From: Amaricoccus sp047275745
GTDB taxonomy: Bacteria; Pseudomonadota; Alphaproteobacteria; Rhodobacterales; Rhodobacteraceae
Direction of reading: 5' to 3'
DNA: 64,000 nt
NCBI RefSeq assembly: GCF_047275745.1
Contig: NZ_JBKQWU010000012.1
Coordinates: 36,752-100,751, forward strand
A program made the position numbers and the translations under genes. Positions within the stretch are counted from its first letter, which is position 1, and every line of letters begins with the position of its first letter. Of this stretch, positions 49,927 to 58,571 are shown one piece after another. Under the pieces are notes generated by a model. It was not told where the DNA came from. It ran no database searches and saw only the letters and a list, made by a program, of their open reading frames with translations.

Positions 49927-52377
49927 ATGGCATTTCTGTTTCGTTGGTTGTCGCGGTTGTTCCTCGCGCTCGTCCTTCTCGCCCTGGCCGCGTCCGGCCT
50001 GGTCTACTACCTCGCGTCGCAATCGCTCCCCGATTACGGGCGGAGCTACCGGGTGGAGGGGCCGAAGGCCGAGATCCCGATCCTGCGCGACAGCTACGCC
50101 GTGCCGCATATCCTCGCCACCAATGACGCCGACGCCTTCTTCGGCCTCGGCTTCGCCCACGCGCAGGACCGGCTCTGGCAGATGATGCTGCTGCGGCGGA
50201 CGGCGCAGGGGCGGCTCTCGGAACTGTTCGGCGCGGAGACGCTGCCGATCGACCGGCTGATGCGCGCGCTCGACCTTCACGGGCTCTCCCGCGCGGCGGT
50301 GGAGGCGCAGGACGCCGAGTCGGCCGCCGCGCTCGCCGCCTATTCGGAGGGCGTCAACGCCTGGCTCCGCGTGGTGCGCGACGAGGCGCTCGGCCGGGGG
50401 GCGCCGGAGTTCTTCCTGTTCGATCCGCGGCTCGCGCCCTGGACGCCGGCGGATTCGATCGCGATCCTGAAGCTCATGGCCCTGCGGCTGACGGACAAGG
50501 CGCAGCGCGAGACGCTGCGCGCCAGCCTGTCGCTGCGTCTTCCGCCCGATCGGCTTCGCGACATTCTCCCCGAGTCGCCGAACGCCGCGGTGATGGGCCT
50601 GCCGAAATATTCCGACCTCATCCCCGAGGCTTCGGGGAACTGGGCCGTCGCCTCGGCGGGTCCGCTCGATCCCGTGGCGCCGGTCACGCTCGCGGGCGCC
50701 TCGAACGCCTTCGCGGCGACGGCGGCGCGGGCGGCGCGGGGGGCGCCGCTGCTCGCGAGCGATCCGCATCTCGCGCTCTCGGCGCCGTCGATCTGGATGC
50801 TGGCGCGGCTGAACCTCTCCACCGGGCCTGTGATCGGCGGGACGATCCCGGGCATCCCCGCCGTGCTGATCGGGCGCAATCCCGAGCTCGGCTGGGGTCT
50901 CACCTCGAGCTACCTCGACGATCAGGACATCTTCATCGAGAAGCTCGATCCCGCCGATCCGGGCCGCTACCTGACGCCCGAGGGGCATGAGCCCTTCGTC
51001 ACACGCACCGCCAGGATCGGGGTGAAGGACGCGGGCACGGTCGAGCAGGAGTTGCGCTGGACGCGCCATGGCCCGGTGCTGCCGCCGGACCGTTTCGGCG
51101 TCGCGGCGGTGACGCCGCCCGATCATGTCGCAAGCCTCGCCTGGACCGCGCTCACGCCCGAGGACACGTCGATCTCGGCGGCGATCGGCCTCATGCGCGC
51201 GCATTCGATCCGCGAGGCGCGCGAGGCGGCGCGGGGCATGATCGCGCCCTCGCTGAACCTGACGCTCGCCGATCGGGAGACGGTCGCGCTCCTGATGACG
51301 GGCGCCGCCCCGGCGCGTCAGGAGGCGAGCACGACGCAGGGGCGCGTCCCGAGCGCCGGCTGGCTCGCCGCGAACGACTGGCAGGGGCGGCGGCCCTTCG
51401 AGGAGAACCCCTGGGTCGTCGATCCGCCGAGCGGCATCGTCGTCAATACCAACAACCGGATCACCGAGGCCGCCTTCCCGGATCATCTGAGCTTCGACTG
51501 GGGTGACGACTATCGGATCCAGCGGGCGGCGAAGCTGCTCGGGGAGCGGGAGTATCATTCGCTCGACAGTTTCATCGAGATCCAGACCGACATCGTCTCG
51601 CAGGGCGCGCGGGCGCTCCTGCCGCTGATCGCACGCGATCTGTGGTACTCCGGCGAGCCGACGGCGGCCGACCCCGTGGCGCGGCAGCGCCAGCTGGCGC
51701 TGGAGCGCCTCGCGAACTGGACCGGGGCGATGAACGACAACGACCCTGAGCCGCTGGTCTACGCCGCCTGGGTCCGCGCACTGAAGCGGCGGCTCGCGGT
51801 CGACGAGCTCGGGCCGATGGTCGAGACGGTGCCGCTCGATCCGGTCTTCGTGGAGCGGGTCTACCGCGACGTGGACGGCGCCGCCCAGTGGTGCGACGTG
51901 AAGCAGACGACCCCGAAGGAGGATTGCGTCGAGATCGCGCGCCGCGCGCTCGACGACGCGCTGGCGGAACTGGCCGAGAGCTACGGGCCCAGGCTCGAAA
52001 GCTGGCGCTGGGGCGACGCCCATGTCGCGCTTCACAAGCACCCGACTCTCGGCGACCTGCCGGTGCTGGGCCATCTCGTCAACATCCGCCAGAGCGCGGC
52101 GGGCGGCGACGACACGCTGATGCGCGGCCTGACCCCCGGTTCCGGACCGTTCCCCTATCGCGACGTTCATGCGGCCGGGCTGCGGGTCGTCTATGATTTC
52201 GCCGATCCGGACTCGAGCGTCTTCGTCGTCGCGACCGGCCAGAGCGGCAATCCGATGTCGCGCCATTACGACGATCTGGCGGGGCCCTGGCAGCGCGGCG
52301 AGTATATCCCGATGGCGCTCGACCTGGACCGGGTCCGGGCGGGGGCGCTGGGGACGACACTGCTGTCGCCCCCCTGA
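49927..52377 (+). CDS. penicillin acylase family protein
   Basis: Ntn-hydrolase of 816 residues made as a precursor and self-cleaved. The N-terminal hydrophobic helix (LFLALVLLALAASGLVYYLA) exports or anchors it. The A-chain has ILRDSYAVPHILATNDADAFFGLGFAHAQDRLWQM. The B-chain should begin at Ser259 in the AGASN/AF site, followed by LASDPHL. Such enzymes cleave amides such as beta-lactams or acyl-homoserine lactones, but the substrate here is unknown. An earlier in-frame start was rejected because the extra N-terminus is proline-rich and not signal-like. Confidence 0.88.
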   Translation: MAFLFRWLSRLFLALVLLALAASGLVYYLASQSLPDYGRSYRVEGPKAEIPILRDSYAVPHILATNDADAFFGLGFAHAQDRLWQMMLLRRTAQGRLSELFGAETLPIDRLMRALDLHGLSRAAVEAQDAESAAALAAYSEGVNAWLRVVRDEALGRGAPEFFLFDPRLAPWTPADSIAILKLMALRLTDKAQRETLRASLSLRLPPDRLRDILPESPNAAVMGLPKYSDLIPEASGNWAVASAGPLDPVAPVTLAGASNAFAATAARAARGAPLLASDPHLALSAPSIWMLARLNLSTGPVIGGTIPGIPAVLIGRNPELGWGLTSSYLDDQDIFIEKLDPADPGRYLTPEGHEPFVTRTARIGVKDAGTVEQELRWTRHGPVLPPDRFGVAAVTPPDHVASLAWTALTPEDTSISAAIGLMRAHSIREAREAARGMIAPSLNLTLADRETVALLMTGAAPARQEASTTQGRVPSAGWLAANDWQGRRPFEENPWVVDPPSGIVVNTNNRITEAAFPDHLSFDWGDDYRIQRAAKLLGEREYHSLDSFIEIQTDIVSQGARALLPLIARDLWYSGEPTAADPVARQRQLALERLANWTGAMNDNDPEPLVYAAWVRALKRRLAVDELGPMVETVPLDPVFVERVYRDVDGAAQWCDVKQTTPKEDCVEIARRALDDALAELAESYGPRLESWRWGDAHVALHKHPTLGDLPVLGHLVNIRQSAAGGDDTLMRGLTPGSGPFPYRDVHAAGLRVVYDFADPDSSVFVVATGQSGNPMSRHYDDLAGPWQRGEYIPMALDLDRVRAGALGTTLLSPP

Positions 52378-52400
52378 ACCGGAGCCCGATGACCTCCGGT
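52378..52400. terminator. hairpin between converging acylase and Nramp-like genes
   Basis: ACCGGAG (52378-52384) pairs perfectly with CTCCGGT (52394-52400) around a nine-base loop, immediately after the acylase stop. No clear T-run. Confidence 0.4.
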
Positions 52401-52441
52401 CAGGTGATCCCCGGCCCGGTAAACCCCGCCCGCCGCGGGCG

Positions 52442-53701
52442 TCAGGAGAACGCCCGGGCGATCACTCCCTGAAGCTGGTTCAGCGCCAGCGCCGCGAAGG
52501 CCAGCGTGCAGATGACGAGCAGGATGTTCGTCACCGGCTTGTTGCGCCATTCGACGGGCACGCGGTCGGTGTTGAGAATCCAGAGCAGCGTGATCGACAT
52601 GAACGGCATGAAGAGCGCGCCGAGCACGCCATAGGCGAGGATCAGATAGACCGGCTGGCCGAGGAAGAGCATGATCATCGGCGGGAAGGTCAGCCAGAGG
52701 ATATAGGCCTTGTAGTAGAGCCCGCCCGACTGCCGGTCGGGATGGTCATGCGGGCGGCCCATCTGCTGGCCGGCGTAATCGGCGAACATGAGGCTGACGC
52801 CGTTCCAGACGCCGACGAGCGAGCTCATCGAGGCGGCCCAGAAGCCGATCAGGAACACCGTGCCCATGACCGCGCCGTAGCGTTCGCCGAGCACGCGCGC
52901 GAGATCGACCATGCCCTGATCGCCCGAGCCGATGGCGATTCCGGCGGAATAGAGCAGTTCCGCGCCGACGATCAGGGTCGCCACGACGAAGATGCCGGTG
53001 ACGAGGTAGGCCACCTGATTGTCGAGCCGCATCACCCGCATGAATCTCGGCGTGTCCCAGCCCTTCTCGCGGATCCAGTAGCCGTAGGCGGCGAGCGTGA
53101 TCGTGCCGCCGACGCCGCCCGCGACGCTCAGAACGTTGATGAGCGCGCCTTCCGGGATCCTGGGCACGAGGCCCGCGAAGATCTCGCCGAGGTTCGGCAG
53201 CGTGAAGATCGCGGCGATCAGCATCGAGAAGAACATCAGGATGACCATGGCCGTCAGCGCCCGCTCGAAGAGATCGTAGCGGCCGGACCAGACCAGCGCG
53301 AGGCCGAGCAGGCCCGAGATGATGCCCCAGGCCGCGACGCTCAGGAACGGAAACAGCGAATAGAGCGCGAGCCCGACACCCGCCATGGCCGCGGCGCCGT
53401 AGACGAAGCCCCAGATCACGATGTAGGGGCCGAAATACCACGAGGTCCACCGCCCGAGGCTGCGCCAGCCCTCGAAGATCGTGTTGCCGGTCGCGAGCGT
53501 GTAGCGGCCGGCGCCCTCGACGAGGATGACCTTCATGAAACAGCCCGCGACGACCGCCCAGAGCAGCGCGTAGCCGTATTTGCTGCCCGCGACCGTCGTC
53601 GCGATCAGGTCAGCCGCGCCGACACCGGTCGCCGCGACGACGAGGCCGGGGCCGACGAGGCTCCATTTCGGCTCCACCTGATGGTCCGTCCTGTTCGCCA
53701 T
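52442..53701 (-). CDS. Nramp-like membrane transporter with altered metal motifs
   Basis: A 419-residue membrane protein with about eleven helices, related to Nramp/SLC11. Helix 1 keeps the GPG start but reads GVGAADLIA (residues 26-34) where metal transporters have DPGN. Helix 6 reads GGTITLAAYGYW where they have the MPH metal-binding motif. The residues that bind Mn/Fe are therefore missing, so classical divalent metal import is doubtful. Related Nramp-like proteins lacking these motifs exist in bacteria, and their substrates are unclear. The start at 53701 (MANRTDHQVEPK) was chosen over a Pro-rich extension. Confidence 0.8.
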   Translation of the reverse strand: MANRTDHQVEPKWSLVGPGLVVAATGVGAADLIATTVAGSKYGYALLWAVVAGCFMKVILVEGAGRYTLATGNTIFEGWRSLGRWTSWYFGPYIVIWGFVYGAAAMAGVGLALYSLFPFLSVAAWGIISGLLGLALVWSGRYDLFERALTAMVILMFFSMLIAAIFTLPNLGEIFAGLVPRIPEGALINVLSVAGGVGGTITLAAYGYWIREKGWDTPRFMRVMRLDNQVAYLVTGIFVVATLIVGAELLYSAGIAIGSGDQGMVDLARVLGERYGAVMGTVFLIGFWAASMSSLVGVWNGVSLMFADYAGQQMGRPHDHPDRQSGGLYYKAYILWLTFPPMIMLFLGQPVYLILAYGVLGALFMPFMSITLLWILNTDRVPVEWRNKPVTNILLVICTLAFAALALNQLQGVIARAFS

Positions 53702-53834
53702 GGTCTGTCCTTCTGTCCTGATCGGATCGCCTGAGGGCGGCCCCGGGGGTGGTGATGACCCACTTGTGCCGCGCCGGCGCGGGCCGATCAATACGCGCGT
53801 CCGCGCGACGCCATGAGCGAGAGGCCGAAGGGGG

Positions 53835-56800
53835 TCAGCGCGCCCCGACGCGCTTCTCCGCGCCCGGCCCGGACCCCGACTTGGACTCCGGCTTGGGCCC
53901 CGGCTGGGCAGCCGCCTTCGGCGGTGCCATGAGCGCGGCGAGGTCGCGCGCGATCTGGAAGGCGCCGACGAGGCGGGATTTCTGGTCGGGCCAGGCGCGG
54001 GCGATGACGATCCGGTTGTCCTTGACCTTGGCCGCGCCCTTCTGGTTCTGCAGGAACTCGACCAGCGCCTCGGGCCGCGCCACGCGGTCGTTGTGGAATT
54101 GCACCGTCGCGCCCTTCGGCCCGCCGTCGAGCTTGGCGATGCCCGCGCGCTTGCAGAGCGCCTTGATCCGGACGATCAGCATCAGCGTATCGACCTCGGG
54201 CGGCAGCGGCCCGAACCGGTCGATGAGCTCCGCCGCGAAACCTTCCATCTCCACCTTGCGCTCCAGCGAGGAGAGGCGGCGGTAGAGGCCGAGGCGCACG
54301 TCGAGATCGGGCACGTAATCCTCGGGGATCAGCACCGGCACGCCGAGGTTGATCTGCGGCGACCATTCGCCGGCGTCCTCGGTCATTTCGATATCGCCGG
54401 ACCGGAGCTTGGCGATCGCCTCCTGCAGCATCTCCTGGTAAAGCTCGAACCCGACCTCGCGCACCTGCCCCGACTGTTCCTCGCCGAGCAGGTTGCCCGC
54501 GCCCCGGATGTCGAGATCCTGGCTCGCCAGCGTGAAACCCGCGCCGAGGCTGTCGATCGAGCCGAGGACGCGCAGCCGCTTCTCCGCCTGCGGTGTCAGT
54601 TTCTTGCGCGGCTCGGTCGTCATGAAGGCATAGGCGCGCAGTTTCGAGCGGCCGACGCGGCCCCGGATCTGATAAAGCTGCGCGAGGCCGAACATGTCGG
54701 CGCGGTCCACGACCAGCGTGTTGGCGGTTGGAATGTCGAGCCCTGATTCGATGATAGTCGTCGCGAGCAGCACGTCATACTGCCCGTCGTAGAAGGCGTT
54801 CATCCGGTCGTCGAGCTCGGTCGCCGCCATCTGGCCATGCGCGACCACCACCTTCACCTCAGGCACCTGTTCCTTGAGGAAATCCTCGATGCCGGGGATG
54901 TCGGAGATCCGCGGCACCACGTAGAACGACTGCCCGCCCCGGTAGTGCTCGCGCAACAGTGCTTCGCGGATCGTCACCGGGTCGAATTCCGAGACATAGG
55001 TGCGGATCGCGAGCCGGTCGACCGGTGGTGTGGCGATCAGCGACAGTTCCCGCACGCCCGAGAGCGCCATCTGCAGCGTCCGCGGGATCGGCGTCGCGGT
55101 CAGCGTCAGCACATGCACGTCCGAGCGGAGCTCCTTCAGCCGCTCCTTGTGCTGCACGCCGAAATGCTGCTCCTCGTCGATGACGAGCAGGCCGAGATTG
55201 GCGAAGCGGATGCTCTTGGCGAGCAGCGCATGAGTGCCGACGACGATATCGACCTTGCCGCGGGCGAGATCCTCGCGGGTCTCGGCCGCTTCCTTCGCCG
55301 GGACGAAGCGGCTCAGCGATCGCACGTTGATCGGCAGCCCCCGGAAGCGCTCGGCGAAATTCTTGTAGTGCTGCCGGGCGAGGAGCGTGGTCGGCGCGAC
55401 GACCGCGACCTGCGTTCCCGACATCGCCGCGACGAAGGCGGCGCGCAGCGCGACCTCGGTCTTGCCGAAGCCCACGTCGCCGCAGATGAGCCGGTCCATC
55501 GGCTGGCCCGATTCCATGTCACCGAGCACGTCCTGGATCGCGTTCAGCTGATCCTCGGTCTCGGTATAGGGGAAGCGGGCGCAGAACTCTTCCCAGAGAT
55601 GGTGTTCCGGCGGTGTCAGCACCTGCCCCTTGCGGAGCGCGCGTTCGGCGGCGAGGCGGATGAGCCGGTCCGCCATCTCGCGGATGCGCTCCTTGAGCCG
55701 CGCCTTCTTCGCCTGCCAGGCGCCGCCGCCGAGCCGGTCGAGCAGCCCTTCCTCGTGGCCGTAGCGCGAGAGAAGCTCGATATTCTCGACCGGGAGATAG
55801 AGCTTGTCCCCGCCCGCGTATTCGAGCGCCACGCAATCATGCGGCGCGCCGGCGGCGGTGATGGTCTCGAGCCCCCTGTAGCGGCCGATGCCGTGATCGA
55901 CATGGACGACGAGATCGCCGGGCGTGAGCCCCGCCGCCTCGGTCAGGAAATTGTCCGCCCGCCTGCGCCGCCGCGCGCCCCGGACCAGCCGGTCGCCGAG
56001 CACGTCCTGTTCGGAGATGACGGTGAGGCCCGGCGCCTCGAACCCGGCTTCGAGCGGCCAGACGGCGAGGAAGAGCCCGCCCTTGCCCTCGGGCACATCC
56101 GCCGCGGAGGCGATTTCCTTCGCGCCCGTCACCTCGCTGTCGGCGAGCAACCCCCCGAGGCGTTCACGGGCGCCCTTGGAGAAGCTCGCGACGACGACCT
56201 GACCCTCGCGCCGCCGGGCGCGGATGTGATCGGCGAGCGCCCCGAAGAGGCTCACCTGTTCGCGCTGGCGCTCGGGAGCGAAATCGCGGCCGATCCGTCC
56301 GCCCGCGTCGATGACGCCGGGGCCGGAAGGCTGGGGCAGGGGCGAGAGCCGGAGTTCCGGCCGGTTGCCGATCGCCCGGTCCCAGGCCGCGTCGTCGAGG
56401 TAGAGCTCCTCGGGCGGGATCGGCTTGTAGACCGTGCCGAGCTTCGACTTCGCCCTGAGCGCCTCGGCGCGCGTCGCATGGGCCTCCGTCAGCGCCTCCC
56501 AGCGTGCCTTGCGGCTCGCCGCGATCTGGTCGTCGAGCACCACGGGCGCGCCGGGGAGATAGTCGAACAGAGTCTCCAGCGACTCGTGGAAGAGCGGCAG
56601 CCAGTGCTCGTAGCCCTGATGCTTGCGCCCCGCGCTGACCGCCTCGTAGAGCGGATCGTCATTGCCCGCCGCGCCGAAAAGCGCGCGGTAGCGGGTGCGG
56701 AAGCGCTGGATCGACTCGTCGTCGAGGATGACTTCGGAGACCGGTGCGAGTTCGACGCGCGCGACCTTCTCGGTCGTCCGCTGCGTCTCGGGATCGAAGC

Positions 56801-57383
56801 GGCGCGCGGAATCGAGCACGTCGCCGAAGAGATCGAGCCGGATCGGCCCCCCGTTCCTGCCGCGGCCCGGCGGGTAGATGTCGATGATCCCGCCGCGCAC
56901 CGCGTAATCACCCGGCTCCGTCACCGTCGGCGACTGCGAGAAGCCCATCCGCGCGAGATAGCCCCGGAGCGCCGCGAGATCGAGCCGCGCGCCGACCTCC
57001 GCCGTGAAGCTCGCCTCGCGGAGCCGCGCGCGGGGCGGCACCTTCTGCGTCGCGGCGTTCAGCGTCGTCAGGATCACGACTTCGCGCGAGAGTCCGTCGG
57101 CGAGCGCCGCGAGCGTCGCCATGCGCTGGGCGGCGATCTCGGAATTGGGCGAGATCCGGTCGTAAGGCAGGCAGTCCCAGGCCGGGAATGTCAGGACCGG
57201 CACCTTCGGCGCGAAGAAGCGCAGCGCCGCGCGGAGCGCCGCGAGCCGGGCGTCATCGCGCGCGACATGGATCACCGGACCCTTCGCGCGGGCCAGCGTC
57301 TCGGCGAGATAGCGTGCGTCGAATCCCTCGGGGCAGCCGCCGACGATCAGGCGGCCGGGAGAGAGCGGATCTTTCCGGGCCAT
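53835..57383 (-). CDS. mfd: transcription-repair coupling factor
   Basis: Removes stalled RNA polymerase and recruits UvrA. The 1182 residues have a UvrB-like N-terminal part (FPAWDCLPYDRISPNSEIAAQRMATLAALADG), the RNA-polymerase-interacting domain (GDLVVHVDHGIGRYRGLETI), and RecG-like helicase motors with Walker A CGDVGFGKTEVA and DEEQHFG (DExH type). The TRG motif region and the C-terminal D7 domain follow. The C-terminus ends in a Lys/Pro/Gly-rich tail. It starts at 57383; twelve residues upstream are excluded as they lack the family opening. Confidence 0.95.
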   Translation of the reverse strand: MARKDPLSPGRLIVGGCPEGFDARYLAETLARAKGPVIHVARDDARLAALRAALRFFAPKVPVLTFPAWDCLPYDRISPNSEIAAQRMATLAALADGLSREVVILTTLNAATQKVPPRARLREASFTAEVGARLDLAALRGYLARMGFSQSPTVTEPGDYAVRGGIIDIYPPGRGRNGGPIRLDLFGDVLDSARRFDPETQRTTEKVARVELAPVSEVILDDESIQRFRTRYRALFGAAGNDDPLYEAVSAGRKHQGYEHWLPLFHESLETLFDYLPGAPVVLDDQIAASRKARWEALTEAHATRAEALRAKSKLGTVYKPIPPEELYLDDAAWDRAIGNRPELRLSPLPQPSGPGVIDAGGRIGRDFAPERQREQVSLFGALADHIRARRREGQVVVASFSKGARERLGGLLADSEVTGAKEIASAADVPEGKGGLFLAVWPLEAGFEAPGLTVISEQDVLGDRLVRGARRRRRADNFLTEAAGLTPGDLVVHVDHGIGRYRGLETITAAGAPHDCVALEYAGGDKLYLPVENIELLSRYGHEEGLLDRLGGGAWQAKKARLKERIREMADRLIRLAAERALRKGQVLTPPEHHLWEEFCARFPYTETEDQLNAIQDVLGDMESGQPMDRLICGDVGFGKTEVALRAAFVAAMSGTQVAVVAPTTLLARQHYKNFAERFRGLPINVRSLSRFVPAKEAAETREDLARGKVDIVVGTHALLAKSIRFANLGLLVIDEEQHFGVQHKERLKELRSDVHVLTLTATPIPRTLQMALSGVRELSLIATPPVDRLAIRTYVSEFDPVTIREALLREHYRGGQSFYVVPRISDIPGIEDFLKEQVPEVKVVVAHGQMAATELDDRMNAFYDGQYDVLLATTIIESGLDIPTANTLVVDRADMFGLAQLYQIRGRVGRSKLRAYAFMTTEPRKKLTPQAEKRLRVLGSIDSLGAGFTLASQDLDIRGAGNLLGEEQSGQVREVGFELYQEMLQEAIAKLRSGDIEMTEDAGEWSPQINLGVPVLIPEDYVPDLDVRLGLYRRLSSLERKVEMEGFAAELIDRFGPLPPEVDTLMLIVRIKALCKRAGIAKLDGGPKGATVQFHNDRVARPEALVEFLQNQKGAAKVKDNRIVIARAWPDQKSRLVGAFQIARDLAALMAPPKAAAQPGPKPESKSGSGPGAEKRVGAR

Positions 57384-57435
57384 GGGCGCGGAGGTACTCC
57401 AAGGACGCGGCCGCGGCAAGCGGCCACCCGCGGGG

Positions 57436-57915
57436 TCAGCGCGGGAAGTAGATGGGCGGATGCGTCACGGCGAGGATCGTGGCCGCGAACATCGCGATGA
57501 TCGCGACCGCCTGGTTCGTCCCCCGGTGCCGTGTGAGCAGGCGCCGCAGCGGCTCGCCCCTGAGCTTCTCCCGGCGGATTCGGGCGGCCAGCCGGGCGGT
57601 GGTGGCGGCGATGAGGCAGAGCGGGAAGGCCAGCGGCGCGAGCGCCTTGGCGAGTTCGATCTGGAACAGGAAGCCCATGACCGCCAGCATCGCGAGCGTG
57701 AAGCCGGCCAGCGTCGCGAAGACGACCCCGGCGGCATCGGCGATGCCGGCCACCCGCTCGGCGGCGATATGCGCGAGCGTGTCCACGCGCGCGGAGACCT
57801 CGGGCAGCCTTGCCGCGCGGATCAGCATGTCATGGGGCACGCCGAGGACCCGCTGCGTGACCAGAGTCCAGACGAGCACGGTCAGGGCCCAGTACCAGAC
57901 GCTGGCGAAGCTCAT
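57436..57915 (-). CDS. membrane protein of unknown function next to mfd
   Basis: A 159-residue protein beginning MSFASVWYWALTVLVWTLVTQRVLGVPHDMLIRA, with four hydrophobic segments and an amphipathic DTLAHIAAERVAGI region between the first and second. Similar proteins occur in Rhodobacterales, some labelled as a SufBCD-associated component; I recall this label but cannot verify it. An in-frame upstream extension is rejected as it has no conserved character. It is transcribed toward mfd. Confidence 0.65.
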   Translation of the reverse strand: MSFASVWYWALTVLVWTLVTQRVLGVPHDMLIRAARLPEVSARVDTLAHIAAERVAGIADAAGVVFATLAGFTLAMLAVMGFLFQIELAKALAPLAFPLCLIAATTARLAARIRREKLRGEPLRRLLTRHRGTNQAVAIIAMFAATILAVTHPPIYFPR

Positions 57916-58157
57916 GGTGTCGAAGGGTGGCAGCAAGCAGGGGTCTCCACCGGGCCGGGGCGCCGCGTTTTCGCGACCGTGTCGCTCCTCGCTGCTTCTT
58001 GGCCGGTTCGCCGGCCACGCGCAAGGCGGGTATCGCACGACGGGTTCGCGCGGCCCCCGGAGCGCGTGCCGGGCGTGCCACCGGTTCGGGCATGCCTCCG
58101 AACCCCTCGGGGCCGGGTTGCCCCCTCGCGGCGGATGCCGTAGGTTCGGCGCGAAAC
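57916..58157. other. intergenic region upstream of the guanidine riboswitch
   Basis: No gene seen. TGGCCGG-TTCG-CCGGCCA at 58000-58017 is a perfect seven-pair stem with a TTCG loop. The stretch between the two divergent genes should hold both promoters, but no clear box pair stands out. Confidence 0.35.
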
Positions 58158-58206
58158 GAGGACGACCTCTCCCTCCCGCGAGGGCACGTTGCCCGGGACG
58201 ACCCGG
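58158..58206 (+). promoter_or_regulatory. guanidine-II (mini-ykkC) riboswitch
   Basis: Two hairpins with ACGA loops: GAGG-ACGA-CCTC (58158-58169) and CCGGG-ACGA-CCCGG (58193-58206), joined by a 23-base linker. Twin stems with ACGR tetraloops are the defining form of the guanidine-II riboswitch, which binds guanidine in both loops. The element lies just before the GGAGG ribosome site and ATG (58229) of a Gdx-type exporter, the classic target. It probably controls translation by freeing the ribosome site when guanidine is present. Confidence 0.9.
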
Positions 58207-58228
58207 ACGCTCAAGGGACGGAGGCCGC

Positions 58229-58546
58229 ATGGCTTGGGTCAGTCTGCTCGTGGCAGGACTTCTTGAAATCGTCTGGGCTTTCTCGATGAAACAGTCGGAG
58301 AGTTTCACCCGGCTGGTGCCGTCGATCATCACTCTGGTCGCGATGATCGGCAGCTTCTGGTTGCTGGCGCTCGCGATGCGGACGATCCCGCTCGGAACCG
58401 CCTATACGATCTGGACGGGCATCGGCGCGGTGGGCGCGTTCGTCGTCGGGATCGTCTGGCTCGCCGAACCGGTGACGGCGATGCGCGTGGCCGCGGCGGT
58501 GCTGATCGTCGCCGGGCTGGTCCTGATGAAGATCTCCAGTCCCTGA
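58229..58546 (+). CDS. gdx: guanidinium exporter, SMR family
   Basis: A 105-residue four-helix small multidrug resistance protein that should work as an antiparallel dimer exporting guanidinium in exchange for protons. Key residues of guanidinium exporters are all present: Glu13 (GLLEIVW), Trp16, Ser42, Tyr59 and Trp62 (TAYTIWTGIGAVG). The older name is SugE. Expression is expected to depend on the guanidine-II riboswitch directly upstream, which supports the substrate. Confidence 0.93.
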   Translation: MAWVSLLVAGLLEIVWAFSMKQSESFTRLVPSIITLVAMIGSFWLLALAMRTIPLGTAYTIWTGIGAVGAFVVGIVWLAEPVTAMRVAAAVLIVAGLVLMKISSP

Positions 58547-58571
58547 CGGGCGGAACCGTCGCCGGCGCGGC

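Noticed and set aside
54837..57500. 887-codon open frame antisense to mfd
   Set aside because: Compositional shadow of mfd.
58000..58017. Third copy of the four-hairpin element upstream of gdx
   Set aside because: Only a single GGCCGG/CCGGCC stem is similar; the shared 17- and 21-base blocks are missing.
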